Assembly: GCA_014529385.2 (NCBI GenBank)
Contig: CM043942.1
Span: 6,075,001 to 6,139,000, forward strand
Direction: 5' to 3'
DNA from: Adiantum capillus-veneris
Lineage: Eukaryota > Streptophyta > Polypodiopsida > Polypodiales > Pteridaceae
DNA length: 64,000 bases
Shown here: positions 33,371 to 45,056 of the stretch, one piece after another
How the letters are laid out: each line of letters starts with the position of its first letter
Position numbering within the stretch: the stretch's first letter is position 1
Made by a program: the position numbers and the translations under genes
Notes under the pieces: model-generated
Database searches by the model: none
The model's input: the letters and a program-made list of their open reading frames with translations, nothing else
What the model was told of the DNA's origin: nothing

Positions 33371-34279
33371 TCACCATTTGGTAAGCACTTTGTCTTTTGC
33401 ATCACTTTCAAGGAATTGCTTCATGATGGAAACTCGTAGAGTTTTCCATGTCTTTGGGGCTTTGCTGTTGCCACAAAGGCTAGCCCACCATTGATGAGCC
33501 AATTTTTGGAAGTGCATAGCTACATGGTGTAGCTTGGTGTACTCCGTGAATCCCTCGTCTCCAAAGGCCGCATAAAATTGTTGGATGAAGGCCAATACTT
33601 TGTCGGTAGCACCGAAGGTGCCATCATAGGTGTGAAAAGAGATTTTCTTTCCTCCCTCTTTGAACTTCTTTAACTTTTGTGACCTTCTCCATGCAGGGTA
33701 AGATTTGCGATGTCCTCCCCTCTTGTATTCTCTAGGAGAATAGCCATAGCTTTCATTGGTAGAGGATGAAGGTGAAGAAGAAGGAGAAGAGGGTGACCTC
33801 TTTCTTGCCCTTTTCTTCCTTTGTTTCCTCTCTTCCCTTTTAGAGTGAAGAGGAGAAGGACTATGGGTTAACCATTTCCTCTTGGGAGGAGTTGGCGATT
33901 GTCTAGACCGCCATCTTCATGGAGCCACATCTTTTGAGGAACCTAGGGAGTAATTACTTTCTCGTTCTTTGGATTCCTCCTCTCGTATGGGAGAGAGTCT
34001 TCTTTTGGGGGTCTCACCAAGAGGCCTCCTAAGCTCTCTCTCCTCTTTGAGAGGAAGGAAAATCTCATAAGCACGAAGTTGTTGAGTAGCTTCGGCTTGC
34101 AAAAAGGGGTTGCCCATAGCTTGTTGCAACCTAGTAACAAGATAATTAACAAACATGGGGGCATCATCATTAGCACCTTCATGTGCAAAATCAAAGTTAT
34201 CAATGTTCATTATACTCTCTTGGTTATTGTCAGCCATGTTAATTGATCTTATGTGTTTACATAGTGTATGCTTTGGCAA
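33371..34279 (-). pseudogene. gag: Element A gag
   Basis: The N-terminal frame (33917-34279) has MADNNQESIMNIDNF and a charged REEESKERE stretch. After breaks, FIQQFYAAFGDEGFTEYTK and HFQKLAHQWWASL (33371-33595) match Retrotrans_gag. The start is taken near the ATG at about 34239 that opens MADNN. A stop at 33917 and a frameshift before 33595 break it. Confidence 0.7.
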
Positions 34280-34634
34280 TTCAAAACCTTTGTTGCTACT
34301 CCTCTTAGACTTTGAAAATAGGCACTTAAGTATCTACACCCACGGCTCGAATTGGTTAATTATAGAGAGTAGTGGAGTGAGTCTAACATAGCAAAGTTGC
34401 CGAGGGATAGCTCCTTTCGGACTTATTATGGCTCAATATTGGGCCGTAGGCAAGTCTAAAAAGACTACATTATTAAGACCAAATCTCTTGAGGTGTGCAC
34501 CATATCCCACATAGTGGGCTCAACAAAACCGATAATAGATCCTAGTCCCACTTACCCTAATATAATTAACAAAATCAACCATTAATAGGCTACTTAAGGA
34601 CCTCTCTTCTTAAGAAATAAAATAGAAACCTAAT

Positions 34635-34646
34635 GCTCTGATACCA
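34635..34646 (-). promoter_or_regulatory. Element A primer-binding site
   Basis: On the minus strand TGGTATCAGAGC lies one base from the LTR end at 34648. It is complementary to initiator-Met tRNA. Confidence 0.9.
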
Positions 34647-34647
34647 A

Positions 34648-36409
34648 TGTAATGGAAATGGCCTATGAACTTTGAGAATAGCGGAATTAGGAAATTAGGT
34701 GAAGCACTTTTGAGAGGTTACTTTGTGAGCATAGCGGGTGAGCTTAATTGATGGTAGAAACATAAACATGGTACCTAGTTAACTTGGCATGAACATCACT
34801 TTTGCAAGAGAGAGAGTTTAGATAACATGACAATAGTTGAGGACCGGATTCATATGGATCCGGTCCCCCCTCCAATAGGCATTTGTATTATAGTTTCTCC
34901 CATCAAGAGAGACTTGGTACAATACAATCTTTGTGTTCCTTGTAACCTAGGTGATGCGATGAAGCTGGAAAGCTTCATGCATCACAAGCATAACATAAAC
35001 TTGAAGAAAGCATTAACTATCCCAAGCCTCAATCCCAAGGCTTCAAACACCTTCGAAGGTGGAGAGAGCTAGCGGGGAATGAGGATAGGGAAAAGGAAGA
35101 ACAAACATTCCATAGGAGAAAGAAATAGTTCCTCACTTATCACTATTCTTGCTAGCATATACAATAGCATAGTAATGAAGATGGATAATATGGAAAGCTT
35201 AATCATTGAAGCATAGATCTTGGTTGGATTTGCATTCCATAGCCAAGAGTGCTGGTGTAGGCTTTCACTCTCACAAGCTTGGAGAAGGAGGTGGTGTTCA
35301 TCAACTGTCACCAACTGAGAATAGCCTTGCAAATGAGTGTGTGTGTAGAGTATATCCCCATAGCACCCCCCTTTCTTGCTTTGGGTGAAAATTCTACTTG
35401 CTACAAGCTAATTGGACCCCTCTCCCCTTAGCCAATCACATCCATCATGCAGTCAAGCATATGGGTAGTCTTTTGACAAGTGTCCTCCTTACCCCTTAGA
35501 GAGAGAGAGCTTAAAAATATCTAGATATTTGTTAGAATGGAAGTAGAATATCATTGGACCCCTCTTTACCCCAACCAATAGCATTCAAGCACACCATGTG
35601 GTTAAGCTTAGTTAGGGTCTGACATGTGTCCCATGTGCTCTTTTAGAATTTCCCTAACTTTGAGATTTTTATGCATAGGAAGTTTCTCAAGAAACTTCCT
35701 CATTAAGTGAATAGGTTCTCTTTTTTACTCAAGCATCTTACCCCCCATGCATAGGAAGCTTCTCAAGCAACTTCCTCATTGAATGTGACAAGTACCTCAA
35801 GTACCTTAGTCATCATGCATGACAAGCACCTTAGGTGGGGTTCCCACCTCAAGCACAGGCTTAGCTTGCTTAAGTTTAGGTCGGGTTCCCACATCAAGCT
35901 CAGTCCTAGCTTGCTTAAGTTTAGGGCGAGTTCCCACCTCAAGCACAACCCTAGCTTGCTTAAGGTTCCCACCTCAAGCACAGCCCTAGCTTGCTTAAGG
36001 TTCCCACCCCAAGCACAGCCCTAGCTTGCTTAAGGTCAAAGGACTTTGAGCACTAACCATTGGAGGTCTTTAATGAAGCTAACCCTAAGGTATTTTAAGC
36101 TTCATTAGTTGCACATTTCTCTTTGATAGACTACCTCCTTTTGGACCCCTATTGAGATGTAACCATCTCTCCTCTTCGTCCCCTGCTAAGGTAATTCTAG
36201 AAGCACTTATTGCACATTTCTCTTTGATATACCATCTCCTTTTGGACCCCTATTGAGATGCAACCATCTCTCCTTTTGGTCCAGTGTTAAGACAGGTCTA
36301 GAAGCACATGTCTCTTTTCTAACTCTTGTTCCCGTTTACTCTCCCATATTAAATGATCAGTTTAATATGAGAAAATCATTTGATGAAGTTAGATATTATA
36401 TTTTATGAC
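34648..36409 (-). repeat. Element A 5' LTR
   Basis: 1,762 bp, matching the 3' LTR closely apart from the 82-bp duplication and scattered substitutions. The CCTAGCTTGCTTAAG minisatellite is present at about 35826-36025 with fewer units. The last base before the flank is G instead of the expected A. Confidence 0.88.
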
Positions 36410-36807
36410 GCCCTTTGTGTAAAGTGAGCTGGTGTGTGTGTGTGACTTTCTCTCTCATCCCCTACAAGAAAGGCTCGCCCCCTCCTATGTAGGGATTGCT
36501 AAAGACTTTTGGGACATAGACAAAGCATCCAATTCCCCCAATGTTTGAGCTTTAGACACAACCTTAGCATTTTGGAAGTCTTAATGGGCTGAACCTTAGG
36601 GTCTTTTAAGCCCATTGTTGCACATGGCTCTTTTACAGATGGCCCCGCCTTTGGATCCATATTTTCCCTCCTTTGGATCCCTACTGTGGATGATCTGCTA
36701 GCTTAACCAATATTCTAGCTTTTTCTCCCCTGGCACTTCCCCATATTAAATGATCAGTTTAACATGAGAAAATCATTTAGGAGAATTAGATATTGATTAT
36801 TAAGACA
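36410..36807 (-). repeat. Family-B LTR, part 2
   Basis: Resumes at GCCCTTTGTGTAAAG, matching 11299 onward and the plus-strand copy, and ends ATTAAGACA at 36807 (element orientation TGTCTTAAT). Confidence 0.85.
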
Positions 36808-37630
36808 ATGTCGATCTTCCAGCTTTCACTAAGGAACTTGAGATGTCATCACTCATAGTTTCCCTTCCTAGAAACTTACATCCAAGTCACCCGCTTTGCG
36901 TGCCAACACAACTAGCATTTTTTTTGCTTATTAAATGGCCTAAATGATGTCAACACTGGCGTGCACCTTGAAGGTATGTTAGTATTATTCAATATTTACA
37001 TTTAAGAAGTTGACATGACTGAAAGAATTCATGATGAGATTCCTATCAAGGGCTCTTAGAGAAGCCCCAAAAAAAGGTTATGGTTGAAAATGCTTTACTC
37101 AACATGTACACTAAGTCTGATCATGTACTGAAAAACGCATAACAAGCTCTCGATGGTATTAATGTTTGTAGTTTAGGATTCCGCATATATCTGGAAGGAG
37201 AAGGGTGAGGGTAAGGAAGTTGTGAGTAAGTTTTCACATTCGGCAAGGTGAGGACTCGTGTCCTTATATCTCAAAGACGTGTGGCATCATGCAAGTATTT
37301 GGCATAAGTAGACTAAAATGGCTATTGAGGGGCTCTATAAACAAACCATCCTATTTCAAAATGTTTTGGTCAACATGTACACCATATTTAAATGTAACCT
37401 CTTGAATTGCACTTATGTGGCCCTTGGCACCTCCATTTTCTTAATCTTTAGGGTCACTTTCAAGGAGAAAATTTTCTATATTTACATTAAACTTAGATTT
37501 TCTTTGAGCACTGAGGCACACAATGCTTTTTTCAAAGATTTGAAAAACCTACCTATGAGAAATTTTAAAGGAAAATGTATTGTATTTAATGGTTTTTACA
37601 TTAAATTTGTATAGACTTTGTAGGAGTTCT
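36808..37630. other. Flank of element C insertion, no gene
   Basis: AT-rich, no recognisable ORF. With element C removed it joins 48011 onward across GTTCT, so this is the left side of the target DNA. Confidence 0.6.
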
Positions 37631-37855
37631 TGTTGGAATTAGGGTTGCAGAGAAACACACAGCTTGGAGAAGACGAAGGAAGCTCAAGGCACACAATAGA
37701 GAGTGTATTATTTAGTGTGCAATGGAAAGATAGATAGCCCTAGAGTGATGGGCGTATATACAATGCTCGGGGGAAAAAACCTCCTAAAGAGGGGAAAAAT
37801 GCACCGGCGGTCCTAGTGTGTTCACACACATCACTACCACATGTATATAATAACA
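37631..37855 (-). repeat. Element C 3' LTR
   Basis: 225 bp, TGTTGGAATT to ATAACA. Differs from the 5' LTR by a few substitutions and small indels. The pyrimidine-rich AATCCCCCCTGG after it is the polypurine tract read on the minus strand. Confidence 0.92.
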
Positions 37856-37960
37856 AATCCCCCCTGGAGTGATGCGGTGAACGAGAGCTGGCACATGAGT
37901 AAAGGGAAGTGCCATGCCCTGAGGACATGATCAGTCCACAAAGGGGAGTAAGCCCAAAGA

Positions 37961-39032
37961 TTATCGGAAAGCTTCAAGATTCTCACGAGACAATGCCTTT
38001 GTGAAAAGATCTGCAAGGTTGTCCTGTGTTGGCACATAAGCCAAGCTGATCTCTCTTGCTGAGAGCCTCTCCCTGACATAGTGGTAATGCACCTCAATGT
38101 GCTTTGTGCGAGCATGAAAAGCTGGGTTCCTCGCAACTGCCAATGCGCTATGATTGTCAGTGTAGATAGTGTTGGCAGTGTCGTGTCAAACATCTAAATC
38201 AGCCACCATAAGGCGTCTCAGTCATACACACTCAATCGTAGCTGTGAAGACTGCCTTGTACTCAGCCTCACAACTCAAAGTGTCCACAGTAGGTTGCTTC
38301 TTGCTCAACCATGATATACATGAACTGCCAAGCATGAAACAAAAACCACTTGTGGACACTCGCATGTCAAAACAACCAGCCCAATCTGAGTCCGAAAACG
38401 CATGTAAGTCTGGCGGCAATGATCCCCCCTTGGGATAAAACAAGCCAAGATGTAAAGTGTCACTAAGGTAGCGGAAAATCCTCTTGACAGCCTGCCAATG
38501 CTTAGACCATGGGCTATGCATAAATCTACTGACCTGTGAGACTGCAAACTGAATATCTGGCCTCGTGTTGCATACATAAATGAGGTAGCCAACAACAGTT
38601 TGGTAAAGAGTGACATCAGCAGGATCGCCAGCATCATGTAGACTCAACTTCAAAGTTGTTTCCATGGGAGTGACAATAGGTTTGCAATCTTCAAGTCCAA
38701 ACTTACATAGCAATGTCTCTATGTAACTTTTCTGACACAAGTCAATACCACCATCACACTGCTTAAACTATATACCCAAGTAATGATGCAACAGTCCCAA
38801 ATATTTCATCTTGAAAGTAGCATTCAAATCAGCCTTAAATTCAGGAATATGTCTCTCATTTGGTCCAGTGATCAGCAAATCATCGACATAAGGAACCACA
38901 ATGAGAAGTACATCACCCTCACGCTTTACATACAATGTGCTTTCTGTTGGACTATTACGAAATCCTTGTTTGACCAAATGAGTGTCAGCTTTCTCATACC
39001 AAGCACGACGAGATTGCTTCAACCCATACAAA
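37961..39032 (-). pseudogene. pol: Element C RT C-terminal part and RNase H
   Basis: The minus strand reads YGLKQSRRAWYEK, then YVDDLLITG with the catalytic Asp pair, KYLGLLHHYLGI and a stop. CKPIVTPMETTLKLS, RPDIQFAVSQVSRFM and SDSDWAGC (RNase H) follow, then CISWLSKKQPTVD, and FHARTKHIEVHYHYVRER with FTKALS at the end. All are standard Ty1/copia landmarks in order. Stops occur near 38768 and 38222. The break at 39032 is the insertion site of element D. Confidence 0.9.
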
Positions 39033-39265
39033 TGTTAAAGAATATGATGTTAAAGAATATGTCCATTGTGCTATGGGTGGCCGGACACTGACTATACTAT
39101 GTTGTAAATATACTTTGGATAATAGTTCAAAAAAGAAGAAGACGAGAGCAGCACGTTGAATGGCTGTTGCTGCAGGGTAACGATTGTGTATGTGTGTGTC
39201 TCGATGTGTGTTAGTGTGTGTGTGTGTGTGTGTGTAGTCTTCTTTCCTACCTTCTCCACTCTACA
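39033..39265 (+). repeat. Element D 5' LTR
   Basis: 233 bp, TGTTAAAG to CTCTACA, with an imperfect repeat of GTTAAAGAATAT at its start and a GT microsatellite. Element D inserted opposite to its host C. Confidence 0.93.
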
Positions 39266-39268
39266 AAG

Positions 39269-39280
39269 TGGTATGAGAGC
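39269..39280 (+). promoter_or_regulatory. Element D primer-binding site
   Basis: TGGTATGAGAGC, one base off the initiator-Met primer, three bases after the LTR. Confidence 0.85.
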
Positions 39281-40167
39281 TCAGTTTAAGGAGCTACACT
39301 CAATACACAGATTTCCGCAGCTCTGAAAAACAACAAAAAAGAGAGGTTTTTTGGTCATAACTCCCTCACCCGAACTCGGAATACAGTGATCCAGGAGTCT
39401 ATCTTTATGTTTTTGGGCATTCTGGGCGCATTGGCATACTCAGATTTGTCAAAATCTGCATTTTTTTGCAGCAAACAGCCAGCTCACACAAACATAGGAG
39501 ATTTCCAGTTTTGCACTCGGCAGTAGATTTACAGGTTACAGGTAAAGAATTCAGCATTTACACAGGTTTTGGAGAGCGACATAGAGCTTTTGCATCATGA
39601 TTGTATTATCGAAGATTATGTTTGGTTGTTGTGGGTCCGTTATGGACAGCCCCCTATGTAAGAAAGGTTGTGGGAAGAAGTTGAGGAGGTTATATTGTCA
39701 GATTGAGTACTTTGTGGTTATGTATGGATATGCGGTCAATGTATTTTGGAAAACTGCAGCCTTTGTGAGGGTCGAGTGAGGTTTTTTGAAGCATTTCCTT
39801 GGGAGATTTGGTACCTTGGCAAGGTGGATTAGGTACTGTAGCGAACCCCCGGCTGGCCCCGCGAAAGACCTCATATGTCGTTTACGACTATGGGATGAAA
39901 GTGGATGTATGAATATGTGGTACCGCACAGCGTATGGATTGCATTTGCATACAGGTCCATGTGGACATTTTTTTAGAGTATTTACACATAGTATTGAGTC
40001 AGTCTGTGGCAAAGTGAGTCAGTGGATTTTTCCTTGGCAGTGAGAGATTTTCTGTCAGTGTTTATGAGCACTTTGGTTGAGATTGTCACTTGAGATATTG
40101 TCCAAATACAAACAAAACTCTGCCGAAATTTTGTCAAAATCCTTTGGAAGAAATTGAGAGAGTAAAG
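39281..40167 (+). other. Element D untranslated leader
   Basis: About 0.9 kb between primer site and gag ATG. Short chance frames only; nothing recognisable. Confidence 0.6.
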
Positions 40168-41097
40168 ATGGCAGAAAGTTCAACTCAAGTCACACAGATT
40201 GTTGGAGAGAAGCTGACCAGAGAGAACTACAACAGATGGTCTTACAGGATGGAGAACTTTATCATGGGCAAAGGTTTATGGGATTACATTACAGGTGAAC
40301 AAGAGTGTCCCGAGGTTGGTTTGGAACCAAACAGAGAGAATGTTGAAGCACATAAAACATGGAAAGCAAGAGTAGAAGCTTACAAGAAGTGGATCGAGAA
40401 TTCAAGGAAAGTGATGCATTGGATTTCACTATGCATTAGTGACTTCTTTATACCACATGTGAAGAAGGCTCAATCTCCAAAGGAAGCATGGGAGATACTA
40501 GCAAGAATGAACAGCTCCAATACAGAACCACGAAAAGTTCACTTGAAGCAAAGGTTACATTGTGTATGGAGAAGAAATAGATCCATATCAGATTATGTGA
40601 CAGAGATAAAGAAAATACAGGAAGATCTTGCGAGCATTAATGTTGAAGTTCCAGATGATGACTTAGTTTCAGTAACATTGAATGGTTTGGGACCGGAATA
40701 CAAGTCATTGGATACATCTATATCTGTTCGAGGACGCATGCCTGATTTTGAAGAGTTAGTAAACCTTTGTTTGCAAGAAGAGGTGAAGTTAGGCAAGTTA
40801 GGTCCTTCTACATCAAATAAAAATTCCAGAGATCAGGGTTTTTACTCTAGAGGTCGTGGAAACAATAGAGGTGGAAGAGGAAACTATGGTCGTGGAAACA
40901 ATGCTGGAAGAGGTCAATGGAAAAACCAACAAAGTCAAAGTTATAATATTACAGCCAAAGAGGCAGGGGGAGAGCCCGACCTCAGGGACGTGGAGGTGGA
41001 CGATTTGTACACCCTCAAAGAGATGGATATTGTAACAGATATGGCATTTATGTTCACTTTGAAGAGAATGTTACACAAGGCTAAATCAAAATCGTGA
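40168..41097 (+). pseudogene. gag: Element D gag
   Basis: I take the ATG at 40168 (MAESSTQVTQIVGEKLTREN), since copia gags begin like this and the sequence upstream in frame is leader. NYNRWSYRMENFIMGKGLW, LKQRLHCVWRRNRSISDYV and the DDLVSVTLNGLGPEY segment are typical UBN2-like copia gag. A Gly/Arg-rich tail (RGRGNNRGGRG) follows. A frameshift near 40965 makes the rest out of frame. In the other frame the zinc knuckle is eroded to C-x2-Y-x4-H-x4-V. Confidence 0.85.
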
Positions 41098-42486
41098 TCG
41101 TGGTGGAAGAGGCCGAGGTTATGGCAGACATGGAGGAAATTTTGCTGGATACAATCCTCATGATCAAAATATATATGACAATAGATCGAGTGGATATTTA
41201 TTTCCTATGGAGCATGTTGTTGGAAGCATGGTGGAGCCACATCATACAGATGATTGGTATTTAGATAGTGGTGCCACAAATCATATGACATATCATGGTG
41301 AATGGTTTGACAGAAAAGAGAAATTAGAAGAGGATGAGTTTGTCACTACAGGTGATGATACTATGCATCGGATTACGCATGTTGGTTCAGTTCCATTGCT
41401 AGAAAAAGACGGGACATACAACACATTGGGAGATGTTCTATATGTGCCTTCAATCCCAAAGAATTTAGCATCAGTTGGACATATGACAGATCAAAGGTTG
41501 CAAGTCTGTTTTAATCGTTATGGCTGCTTCATAGAGGAGTTTCAGAAAGGCAGGCAAGGCAAGATATTGGCACGTGGAAGAAATAAAGGTCGCTTGTTTT
41601 CATTGGAAGCTGGAGATCCATGTTTACACAGTGGTATGTATGGAAACAAATCAGCCACTCAAGATAATTGGGCAGAGTTATGGCATAAGAGGATTGTTCA
41701 TGTCAATTTTAGAAGACTAAAGCATATGCAATCAAATCAAATTGTACGTGGATTACCAAAGTTTGGAAGATTGAATTTTGATCATGTTTGTGAAGCTTGT
41801 CAATTTGGAAAGCAATCTCGTTTACCATTTCCAAGGAGGGGGAGAATTAGCCAAAGTCCTTTGAAAATTGTTCATTCAGATCTTTGGGGACCTTGTGATC
41901 ATGCTACCCCAAATGGTTGTCGATATTTTATCACATTCACAGATGATTACAGCAGAATGACATGGGTTTACTTTCTAAAGGCAAAGTCAGAGGCATTTGA
42001 GGTATTCTTGGTGTTCAAAGTTATGGTTGAGAAAGAGAATGGTTGTCAAATTAAATGCCTACGTACAGATGGAGGGGGAGAGTACATGTCACACAATTTG
42101 AAGGCATAAGAAGACAGATTACTTGCAGATACACACCACAACAAAATGGAGTTGTTGAGAGAAAGAATAGAGTCATAGCAGAGATTGCAAGAACCATGAT
42201 GAATGAGATGAATATGCCATTAACATATTGGGCTGAAGCAGTTCATACAGCAGTACACAATATGAATCAAACACCAACAGCTGCCATTCATGAAATTTCA
42301 CCTTATGAGAGACTTTATGGGATCAAGCCAACAGTTTCCTACATGAAAGTTTTTGGATGTGTTTGCTATGTTCATGTGCCAAATGAAGCAAGAAAGAAGA
42401 CGGAGCCAAAGGCAGTGAAGTGTATATTCTTGGGCTACCCAGTTGAAAAGAAAGGTTACAAGTGCTATGATCCTACGACAAGATAA
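41098..42486 (+). pseudogene. pol: Element D protease and integrase
   Basis: WYLDSGATNHMT (about 41258-41293) is the protease active site. LWHKRIVHVNF and CEACQFGKQSR are the integrase zinc module, HSDLWGPC and TDDYSRMTWVYF hold the first catalytic Asp region, and CLRTDGGGEYM the second. A deletion with frameshift near 42100 removes part of the segment before YTPQQNGVVERKNR, which carries the catalytic Glu. It ends at a TAA at 42484 that replaces a Lys codon before VYVSRDVSF. Confidence 0.87.
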
Positions 42487-44368
42487 GTTTATGTCAGTAG
42501 AGATGTCAGTTTTTGTGAGCATGAACCATGGTATAAACCAAAGCCAGTGATGATAGAAGATGAGTATGAAGAGCAAGAGAATGTGCGTCATGTTGTTGAT
42601 AAGCTAGGACCATCAACAAGAACTATTTTAGGACCACATATGGCAGAGGAGAGTACAGGAAGTGTCAACCCATGGAGTGGTCGTTTGCGAGATAAGAAGC
42701 AAGACGAGAAAGGCAATAAGAAAGTGGTTGAAGAGAGTTTTGGAAATGAAAGCTTCGATGAAGAGCATGGTTTACCACATTTGAGGACACCTGGAAGTAA
42801 GCATGCTGAGAAATATATACCCCCATATGCAAGAGTTGAAGAGAAGAGTGCACCACAGTTGAGAATATCAGAGAGGGTGCGTTATCCAGTTGATAGATTG
42901 ACATACAACGGTTACATGCATACACATTATGCGTACATGGTTTCACGTGTGCAACATAAAGAGCCTACATGTTTTCAAGACGCAATTGGGAAATCAGAAT
43001 GGGAGTCAGCTATGGATGATGAGATGGATGCTCTTGTGAAGAATGACACTTGGGATTTGGTTCGCTTGCCAAGTGGAAAGAAAGCAATTGGTTCAAAATG
43101 GGTATAAAAAGTCAAGTGCAAATCAAATGGTAGTGTGGAAAGATACAAAGAGAGGCTTGTTGCTAAAGGTTATGCACAAACAAAAGGTCTTGATTATGAT
43201 GAGACATTTAGTCCAACTGCAAAGATGACAACAGTCAGATTGGTGATAGCAATGGAAAGTATGTTTGGTTGGAAGTTACGACAAATGGATGTCGATAATG
43301 CATTCTTGAATGGTGACTTGGAAGAAGAAGTTTATATGATACAGTCAGAGGGTTATCAACACCCAGAGTTTCCATATTATGTATGTAAGTTGAAGAAAGC
43401 ATTGTATGGTTTGAAGCAAGCATCTAGAGCTTGGTGTGAAAAGATAACCAGATTCTTGAAGAATATTGGATTTAAACAGTCTACTGTTGATCACTCATTG
43501 TTTTTGAAGCGTGTTGATGGAGAGATCGTTATTATTGTTATCTATGTTGTGATGACTTGATTCTCATGACAATACGCGTTGGATATGCTTGAGACGTATG
43601 GAATGACAGCGTGCAAACCGGTTGATACACCTCTTGATCAAAATGTGAAGTTGTTTGATGATGGACATTACATTGAGGATGTCACTATGTATCGCAAAAT
43701 GGTTGGAAGCCTTATTTACTTGACAATAACAAGGCCATATTTGAGTTATGCAGTGGGTGTTGTGAGTCAATTCATGCAAAAGCAATGTAAAAGTCATCTT
43801 GATGCAGTGAGAAGCATTATGAGATATGTGAAAGCCACTGTCAGTTATGGAATGTTTTATGAAAAGAATGGGAAGTCTTGTCTTTATGGTTACACAGATG
43901 CAGATTGGGCAGGATATTTTATGCACGAGTGGTTATGCATTTTCCATTGGCAATGGTATGATAAGTTGGAGTAGCAAGAAGCAATCAACTGTAGAATTAT
44001 CAAGTACAGAAGCTGAATACCGCGGAGCAGCTTTGGCAACATGTGAAGAGTCATGGTTGAGAGTACTTATGGTAGACTTTGGTTTTGACTATCTTGACAG
44101 TGTCATTATATATTGTGACAATATTAGCAGCATCATGTTGGCAAAGAATCCAGTTTACCATGCTCGCACTAAACACATTGAAGTACATTATCACTTAATT
44201 AGAGAAAACATTTTGGCAGGTGAGATTGATTTGGTGTATGTGAAGACAAATGATCATGTTGCGGATATATTCACAAAAGCTCTTGGAAAGGAGAAGTTTT
44301 TCTACTTTCGTGAAGCATTGGGAATCCATCATATGCAAGCTCACTCTGAGCTTGAGGGGGAGTGTTAA
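42487..44368 (+). pseudogene. pol: Element D reverse transcriptase and RNase H
   Basis: WESAMDDEMDALVKNDTWDL, IGSKWV then a stop where Tyr is usual, RLVAKGYAQTKGLDYDETFS, QMDVDNAFLNGDLEEEVYM, and KKALYGLKQASRAW are copia RT landmarks. Near 43540-43580 the catalytic YVDD is disrupted by one extra base. About 50-60 codons that normally follow are missing, so reading resumes at LETYGMTACKPVDTPL. RNase H has TDADWAG, then a frameshift near 43915, SWSSKKQSTVELSSTEAEYR, and a terminal ARTKHIEVHYHLIREN. Inactive. Confidence 0.88.
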
Positions 44369-44599
44369 AGAATATAATGTTAAAGAATATGTCCATTGTG
44401 CTATGGGCGGTCGGACACTGACTATACTATGTTGTAAATATACTTTGGATAATAGTTCAAAAAAGAAGAAGAGGAGAGCAGCACGTTGAATGGCTGCTAT
44501 ACAGGGTAACGATTGTGTGTGTGTGTGTCTCGATGTGTGTTAGTGTGTGTGTGTGTGTAGTCTTCTTTCTTACCTTCTCCATCACCTGTGCACTCTAGA
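44363..44599 (+). repeat. Element D 3' LTR
   Basis: 237 bp, preceded by the purine run GAGGGGGAG (44354-44362). Its end reads CTCTAGA where the 5' LTR has CTCTACA, and about 11 bases are inserted just before. Confidence 0.92.
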
Positions 44600-44604
44600 A
44601 CAAA

Positions 44605-45056
44605 GCCTTCTTACATCTGCACACTTTGTCCTCTTGTACTTTTATGACAAAACCGTGAGGCTGCATTACATAAACTTCCTCAAATATGTCACCATTCAAG
44701 AAAGCAGTAACAATGTCTGATTGATGTACATCCCAACCAAAATGAGCTGCCAATGCACATAGAAAACGCACAGTAGTCATACGGCACGTGTGAGCAAAAG
44801 TCTCTTCATAATTAATGTCTTTTTGCTGTGCATAACCCTTTGCAACAAGTCGAGCCTTATGTCGATCGATCTCACCATCCGGCTTGCGTTTCAACTTGTA
44901 AACCCAATTCGTACCAATGGCCTTTTTTCCAGGAGGCAAATCACATAAAGTCCTTTTGTCATTTTCTATAAGTGCATCATATTCTGATTGTTGTGAGCTT
45001 ACATTACTGTCTCTAGTACATGACAGCAAGGGGTGAACAGAATCTTCCACAAACAC
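44605..45056 (-). pseudogene. pol: Element C reverse transcriptase, N-terminal part
   Basis: The minus strand reads LPPGKKAIGTNWVYKLKRK, RHKARLVAKGYAQQKDINYE, TTVRFLCALAAHFGWDVHQS and DIVTAFLNGDIFEEVYVMQP, up to CRCKKALF where element D is inserted. The reading frame is clean in this part, and the first catalytic Asp (in SDIVTAFLNG) is present. Confidence 0.9.

Larger units (their letters stand above)
27659..36409 (-). mobile_element. Chromovirus-type Ty3/gypsy element A, full length, decayed
   Basis: Two LTRs (27659-29522 and 34648-36409) flank about 5.1 kb with gag, zinc knuckle, protease, RT, RNase H, integrase and a chromodomain-region remnant in the usual order on the minus strand. A primer site (34635-34646) and polypurine tract (29523-29535) are in place. 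It interrupts a family-B LTR; the uninterrupted LTRs at 10818 and 59576 show the empty site near TGCCCTTCGTG. No perfect target duplication remains. Coding parts carry many stops and deletions, so it is not autonomous. Confidence 0.88.
39033..44599 (+). mobile_element. Ty1/copia element D, complete but decayed
   Basis: Paired LTRs (39033-39265 and 44363-44599), primer site, gag, PR, IN, RT, RNase H and polypurine tract in copia order on the plus strand. It sits in the RT of element C between the codons for KKAL and YGLKQ, with a perfect target duplication ACAAA (39028-39032 and 44600-44604). The LTRs differ by several substitutions, a GT-length change and about 11 extra bases near the end of the 3' copy, so insertion is not very recent. 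Confidence 0.95.

Noticed and set aside
27654-36414. Target duplication for element A
   Set aside because: TACTT on the left and CCCTT on the right do not match perfectly, and the right LTR end is mutated, so I do not claim one.
44250-44489. Frame running from D pol into its LTR
   Set aside because: It overlaps RNase H in the wrong frame and the untranslated LTR.
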